NCBI GenBank assembly: GCA_013350335.1
Contig: CM023540.1
Location: 24,407,175-24,471,174, forward strand
Length of the DNA: 64,000 nucleotides
Source of the DNA: Chimonanthus salicifolius
Lineage: Eukaryota > Streptophyta > Magnoliopsida > Laurales > Calycanthaceae
Reading direction: 5' to 3'
This document shows positions 58,747 through 64,000 of this stretch, piece after piece. The notes under the pieces were generated by a model. The model worked only from the letters and a program-made list of their open reading frames with translations, was not told the DNA's origin and ran no database searches. The translations under genes and the position numbers were made by a program. Numbering within the stretch: position 1 is the first letter of the stretch; each line of letters starts with the position of its first letter.

Positions 58747-59671
58747 AAATAATTTTATGCATTCTTGTAGCATTTGCAAGGACCATCTTCTTCTCTGTAC
58801 TAGTATTCATCCGAGTGTAACCCAGTTTTTAAAAATAAGTGAACATGAAATAGAATGGACTGAAAAGATTTGGACTTTAGAACTTTATTGGAGTTAATTG
58901 CATTCAATTTTCACTTCATTCTCTAAACCATACAAAGGCCATGAGAATTGTTCTGATTTCAGATGTGCTTCAATTATGTAATGAACAAATACATGTAGAG
59001 TGATTGGCTGAGTAACTAACAGTATGTATTCATTTTGATCATGTGAACCATTTTAACACATTAACTAATGCAGATCAACATAATCATAAAACCAACATGT
59101 CAAAATTTATAAAAGATTTGAGTCACTCCACCCAATAGACTAGTTTTTTAGGACGATACCCAATCCTAACAACATGGAGTGGCAGCAAGTTTGATGTTAA
59201 ATTTTATTCCCTCGTTTAAGTTTGGAAGTCAAAAAATTGTTATTATTCTCTAATGGATAAATTTGAAATTTGTTGACTCGTGTAGGTCGAACTAGATATT
59301 AAAGGGGGGCAATTAATCAATTTCTATATTGGACTGGACCAATTGATGGCAAGTTGCAGGCTTGTATGAACCAATTAGTGAGAACATTCATATTGAAGCA
59401 TGCTATTTAGCCATCCATTTAAATATATATGGTGCGTATGGCATGGCAGCTTCATTTGTAAGTGGACCACTTGGTGCATCCAGATCCAAATGGACCATAC
59501 AATGAGTCCATTTGGATATAGGTGGATAGGACTGGACCATTTAGTAGGTCCTTTATGGGTTGAAGGACCAGTATGTGGGATTATTTGGAACTGAATGAGA
59601 GTCCTTTTATCTTTAAAGACGAGTTGGTTGGGTCTGTTTGGATTAAGTGTATCATCTTTTTATACCCAAGG
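58747..59671. other. Downstream of MYB-5, with a TRIM scrap
   Basis: A 62-bp TRIM LTR end (GAGTCACTCCACCCAATAGA to CCTAACA, 59112-59173) is present. No gene is recognised. Confidence 0.4.
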
Positions 59672-60130
59672 TGATTAGGCCTTTTAGAGCACTTTACTAA
59701 TTTTTGGACAGGGGTCTAAAATTCTGTGGATCCGAATTTTCGGCCGATATTTCATCTCGGCCAAGAGTTTTCTCTCTCCTCATTTTTTTTTTGAAAATCT
59801 CGGTAGCTGTTTTTTTGAAAAAAATCATTTAAAAAAATTTAAAAAAAACTGTTTTAAAATTAAAAAATTAAAATATAAATATCGGCTGAGATATCCACCG
59901 GGCCCAGGCCGATATTTGTATTTTTTTAAATAAAAATTGGCCTTTATTCGACCGAGATCTCAGCCGTATCGGCAGAATTTTTTTATCTCTGCATATCGGC
60001 CGAGATTTCGACCCCTGTCTTTGGGACATGTGCAAGTCTCTCTACCCGCACACATGCAGTGACTCTACAAGGAGTAGCCTTTTGGGGTGGAGTGGAATCG
60101 AATTCAAAACTCCTATGCATAAGCAATTGG
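59672..60130 (-). mobile_element. SINE-A copy split by a hAT insertion
   Basis: The 3' part (59672-59708) and the rest (60018-60130: GACATGTGCAAGTCTCTCTA, ACTCTACAAGGAGTAGCC, GGAATCGAATTCAAAACTCC) are one SINE-A interrupted by the hAT MITE. Other SINE-A copies show the unbroken sequence at this point. Confidence 0.65.
59709..60017. mobile_element. hAT MITE, TCGGCCGATAT family, nested in SINE-A
   Basis: The 309-bp element runs CAGGGGTCTAAAATTC to GAGATTTCGACCCCTG, with flanks TTTTTGGA (59701-59708) and TCTTTGGG (60018-60025), 6 of 8 matching. The empty site is visible in other SINE-A copies (TAATTTTTGAGACATG), which supports a true transposition. Confidence 0.75.
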
Positions 60131-61287
60131 CATTTTGGTGCAATGTTTTGGTGGTTTAATTGGATGAGAAGTTCATTTTGTGAGTCCACTGAGTACTTTA
60201 GTGGAACATTTGGTGGTAATACTGCAACTTAGGCAGATCAAGCTGCAATTTGGGCTTATCAGGATCTGGGCCCAAATTATATTTGTAGGGCCAGAGCCCA
60301 TGATCATGACCAGATTGGCCAGTGTTGTGAAGCCTGAATCAAGCTAGATTTGTATTCTTAATCGAATTGCATGCTCGAACTTGATTAAAGTTATCAAATC
60401 TTGCAAGAGAATTTCTAGCGTATGCACATCAATGGACATTTATTTTTACCCAAAAAACACACATGTACATATACGTATATGCATGTAAATAACAATGCTT
60501 TCTTATAAAAAGATAAAGTATATATTAACTGAATATATTATTTTGAGTATTGAATAAACCAAGCTCTTGGGTTTTCTTAATGTCAGAGTTTCAGTTCACT
60601 AGACTCAGCACATCCAAATTTCAAATTAGGGATTACTAGTTTGGTCTTGAAAATAAGGCTCAGCCCTGAATCAACACAGCACAGACCCAAGTTGACTCAT
60701 GCTTTCGTGTGGGCATAGGACTAGGCCCTAGCCAAATGCCACTTCATATTCAGTGAGTCCATTTGGATCTGAACCATACAATGATCTGTCTTATTTTAGA
60801 TTGATTGTTGGTGGGTCTATATAAATCAGACAGACCTCATTGTAGGTCCATTTGGATTTAATGGTGAAGTGACCCGAATCTTTTATCTTTATTGTGGCTG
60901 TAATAAATGACAACCTGCTAATTAGCTCTTCCCTCTGCAACCTTTTACACATCGACTTGGTGTAATATAATTATAGTATTATATAAATTCTTCATTTTCT
61001 AAACTTACATTAAATCAAACAATGAAAATGAGAAGAAAACTTTTGTTAATATTGCCCAAAAGGCAATCCATACCTGTTTGAATGGCATTTCATCATTATC
61101 GAAAATAAAACAACTGAAATCTACATCCGGTCGCATTTTCTGGATATTTCAAAATACCTGGGGCAAGATCAAATTACAAAAACAACTGCTTTTATTTGAA
61201 AATGGAAGGATGCAAACAGGGTCAACTCAAACCCCCTGTGGAGGCAATTCAGTCTAGGCAACTCAAACCATGACAAGTCTGCATTGA
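60131..61287. other. 3' flank of the ATP synthase subunit d gene
   Basis: The part next to 61288 should be the 3' UTR of the minus-strand gene. No other gene is seen. Confidence 0.35.
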
Positions 61288-62541
61288 TCAATAGCCCCAA
61301 TAGTCATTGCGGATTTCATCATCAAATTTCTTCTTGAGCTCTGGATGCTTCTCAAAGTATTCATTTGCCGTCATGGTGCTTATCTTTTTCTGTTTAGATG
61401 CACATATTCTTTGAGAATTAGAAGGAAAAGGTAATTTAACAAAAAGAAATGAAAAAAGAATGATATCAGAAGGGCTTCTCCCTGACCTTCATTTCTTGAA
61501 CCTCGACAATTTCTTTTTCCAACCTCTCCGACTCCTTCAGGGACTTCACTTCTGCCTCTTTCAGTTCCACCAACTGCAATCCATTCATATTTCAGTTCAT
61601 TAGACTCAATGAAGTAACAAGAAAAGCCTTTGCTTTTATTCATGAAAGAAGAAAATTACTCCTAAAATGTGAACTCATTCAAGGCAAGAACAAAATAATT
61701 AACAACCTGTGTTGCACAGACTCTAATTAGGCAACTACTATGTGTCGTACACTTCATTTTTATGTGTAAATCCATGTCCATGCCACATGGATGGCAAGTC
61801 CCTGCCTACATTTGGGCATCGTAGGTTAACAGATATGCTTAAAATTGCAGTTTAAGAAAGATGCAAAGAGAAAACAGTATAGTTAACAAATTAACAGCAT
61901 TAAATAATGTCAGCTCTCACCAGTGCATCAAACTTGGGTTTATATTGCGGTGTCACAGTGTCCACATACTTGGGAATCTCTATGCCTGCATGACAGATAA
62001 GAGTAGAACGTGACAAAGCAATAAGAGATACTAATGGCACTATAAGAAGATACAATCAATGCAAATGTGGGTATGTATCAAGCCACTAATAAAAAAATAA
62101 GAATACTGATCCATTACAAAATGCGGTTCTTCCTCTTCTTCTTCTTCTTCTTGTAAAAGATAATGGCATCCTAATTTACTCAAACACCTAACCAGCCTTG
62201 ACAAGCATAGTGGAACGAAAATACAAGGATGTGGTATGATGCATCACTCCAGTAATAAAAATTGATCATAAGTTCATCAAATAACGTCATTCTTTTTCTG
62301 CTGTCATTGATCAAAAACTCTAAAAGATTTTTAAGCATGAAAAATCTAAAATATATACAAAATAAAAATGAAGAACCATGGTCAATGGATGAATTAAGAG
62401 TTCAAGACTTGTTCTTAGAATACTAATAACACTATATGTCAGTATGGCATTTCTCATACTCTCATAGGCCTCTTTATACATGTCCACCAAGCGAGAGCCA
62501 ATTCCTTTCCGGTAATATTCCCAGTCTATGGGTTCAGGTTC
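61288..62541 (-). CDS. ATPQ: Mitochondrial ATP synthase subunit d, 3' part
   Basis: Four minus-strand exons are visible: 62541-62460, 61985-61921, 61573-61487 and 61389-61288 (stop TGA). They encode 111 residues in phase: EPEPIDWEYYRKGIG, IEIPKYVDTVTPQYKPKFDA, LKEAEVKSLKESERLEKE and MTANEYFEKHPELKKKFDDE, ending RNDYWGY. These match plant F1Fo-ATP synthase subunit d closely; the family is about 168 residues. Subunit d is part of the peripheral stalk that holds F1 against rotation in the inner mitochondrial membrane. The first roughly 57 residues are not found between 62542 and the window edge, so the upstream exons lie beyond 64000 or are lost. The LINE fragment at 63170-63460 would then sit within an intron of at least 1.4 kb. 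This is a housekeeping gene, useful as a synteny anchor. Confidence 0.9.
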
Positions 62542-63169
62542 CTGTAAAAATGCAGAAACAGAAACGGTTAGGAGCTTGTCTACATAAAAAATGAAGACAA
62601 GAAATTCACAGCAAAAGCAGCAAGGAAAACAACTTCTTCTGCAACGACTCAATTTCTTAAGATTGCATCTTCTGTATCTGGCTTTTGCGTGTGTGCGCGT
62701 CTGGAATTGGTAAACCAGAAGGTAGAACACTTACCACCCAAGATTATTAATTCATCGATGGAGTGAGAACTACTAAAAAATTATGAATGATCATTATACA
62801 AATTACAAGGCTGAGAATTAAGAACAAAGATTTTTCATAGTAGTTAAGGCGCAATCAAAGCACCAAAGAGCATGTCTAGGCGCAAGGTTCATTTTGCTAG
62901 ACACACTTATGTAGATACTTTAAATATATGTAGATTCATAGATTTGTGTCCATATTGCATCAATGTTGACAAAATACAATATTACTCATCCAAAGCACCA
63001 AAATATATTGGCAATTGAATTTCCAAGTAAATTATATAATTATGTATACATATTGTTTAATGATTAGAGATTCTAATTAAAAATTACTAACAATTACTTC
63101 ATGTTAATCATAATATCTATCACAAAAACTTTTAAAAAATAAACTTATTATGAAAAAAAGTTTACATCG

Positions 63170-63460
63170 TCATCATCAGCCAGCATCACATCTATCTCGG
63201 GTCAGCTTTACGAGTTCTTCTCCTCTAATTGATCCAATCATAAACTATACCATCAATCACTCTACAATCTAACATTTCCTTTTTTATCCCTTCCCTCCAA
63301 GTTTTCAAATGTCGCCCTCTCTTCCTAGTGCGTTCGATACATAGCATCTCAACTCTACACACTGGAGTTGTGTTTGGTCTTCTACCAACATGACGAAACC
63401 ACCTCAAACGAGTTTCTCTCGCTTTGTCATCTACCCGAGCTATCTTTAAACTATTCTTAT
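63170..63460 (-). mobile_element. LINE reverse transcriptase C-terminal fragment
   Basis: The minus-strand frame reads MRWFRHVGRRPNTTPVCRVE, then RGRHLKTWREGIKKEM and DGIVYDWIN, the C-terminal tail typical of plant non-LTR retrotransposon reverse transcriptases (LRWFGHV.RRP). A stop interrupts before RRRTRKADPR. The element ends in a GATGATGACGATG-like tail, which fits an RTE-type LINE. It is 5'-truncated and dead. Confidence 0.75.
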
Positions 63461-63869
63461 GCGTTTGACATTATTTGTGACATGTGGAGTCCACCTCTTA
63501 AAAATATATACCGCTCATTAAGGTCTAATTGCAATGGTGCATATGTGTATCTTTTAAAAATTTGTGAAATTGTTGGGCCCACCTTTAAATGGATCAAATG
63601 ATAGTAATCCAAGATGTATTAAGCTATGCATGGAGCCAACAGGACAAGTTGCCTTTTTAGCAATTATGATAGTGATAAATTCCAAAAGCTAATTTATTTA
63701 TTTTTTTTACTTTTTGAATGACATAATAGTGCAATATATATGTGGTTCTCATGAGAATTTTGGTTTATGGGTCCCACACTAGACCTAATGGATCCAATTC
63801 CTCCCAAACCCACCAACTCCCCATGAATTGCACATTTACCCAATTTGACTTATAAAACCAATTAATTTA

Positions 63870-64000
63870 ACCCGATGAATTTCCACCATTAGATAAATGT
63901 GAAATTTTGAGAGCCTTAAAAAACATGGCTTCTCTTATCCAATCAAGATAAAATCTTATACGCACCGTATACAAGCTAAGGCCTTTCAAACCCATCCATC
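63870..64000. repeat. Dispersed repeat shared with 52500-52640
   Basis: CCGATGAATTTCCACCATTA, GAAATTTTGAGAGCCTTAAA, ATCCAATCAAGATAAAATC and ACAAGCTAAGGCCTTTCAAA follow the same order as at 52500-52640. The class is unknown, and the repeat runs off the window. Confidence 0.5.

Noticed and set aside
7220..60017. Clusters of TCGGCCGATAT palindromes as replication origins or regulator binding arrays
   Set aside because: They sit between CAGGGG/TAGGGG ends with 8-bp duplications and recur, so a MITE family explains them.
63170..63460. A host gene exon on the minus strand
   Set aside because: The RWFRHVGRRP tail is typical of LINE reverse transcriptase, and a stop codon lies inside the conserved end.
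1..64000. CRISPR arrays, bacterial operons, ribosomal RNA genes or integrated virus genes
   Set aside because: No regularly spaced repeats, rRNA-like sequence or viral polymerase or capsid motifs were seen. The window is plant nuclear DNA.

Overview
The window is nuclear DNA of a flowering plant, probably a dicot. The evidence is AT-rich intergenic DNA, GT-AG introns, plant transposons (TRIMs, tRNA-derived SINEs, hAT and Stowaway MITEs) and plant gene families. I cannot name the species. The genic content is a dispersed tandem array of five R2R3-MYB genes over about 42 kb, followed by the 3' part of a nuclear gene for mitochondrial ATP synthase subunit d.

Layout: 1-16 kb is repeat-filled and shows no convincing gene. 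MYB-1 (16080-17345) and MYB-2 (25155-26640) lie on the minus strand. MYB-3 (41858-42657), MYB-4 (47616-49591) and MYB-5 (57336-58746) lie on the plus strand. ATP synthase subunit d (61288-62541, minus) runs off the right side, where a LINE 3' end (63170-63460) sits in its intron or upstream DNA. All five MYBs have two introns at the same positions, a 130-bp middle exon and the bHLH-interaction signature in R3. MYB-1, -2, -4 and -5 start MGR..CC and contain NRGAW. MYB-4 carries the subgroup-5 motif [11 protein letters not shown] typical of TRANSPARENT TESTA 2 (TT2); MYB-1 and MYB-5 have versions of it. The array is therefore best read as a TT2-like expansion. Known TT2 proteins act with a TT8-type bHLH and a TTG1-type WD40 protein to switch on late flavonoid (proanthocyanidin) genes. 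MYB-3 is shorter and divergent.

The copies have diverged in state. MYB-4 is intact. MYB-2 is intact but lacks the TT2 motif and has Trp in place of a nearly invariant Gly in the R2 recognition helix. MYB-1 has a 1-bp insertion inside R3 that destroys the DNA-binding domain. MYB-5 has a 1-bp insertion inside the TT2 motif that leaves an intact R2R3 domain but removes the C-terminal region. Both insertions could be sequence errors.

The DNA between the genes is a nested record of small non-autonomous elements. It includes two tRNA-derived SINE families (here SINE-A and SINE-B), a TRIM with about 120-bp LTRs and an initiator-Met primer-binding site, and two hAT MITE families: one rich in GGGTCGGG, the other in TCGGCCGATAT. 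There are also long-hairpin MITEs, one Stowaway, LTR remnants and several tandem duplications. I found no sign of a new enzymatic or defence system. The notable biology is the MYB array itself and the possible conversion of copies into truncated or altered regulators.
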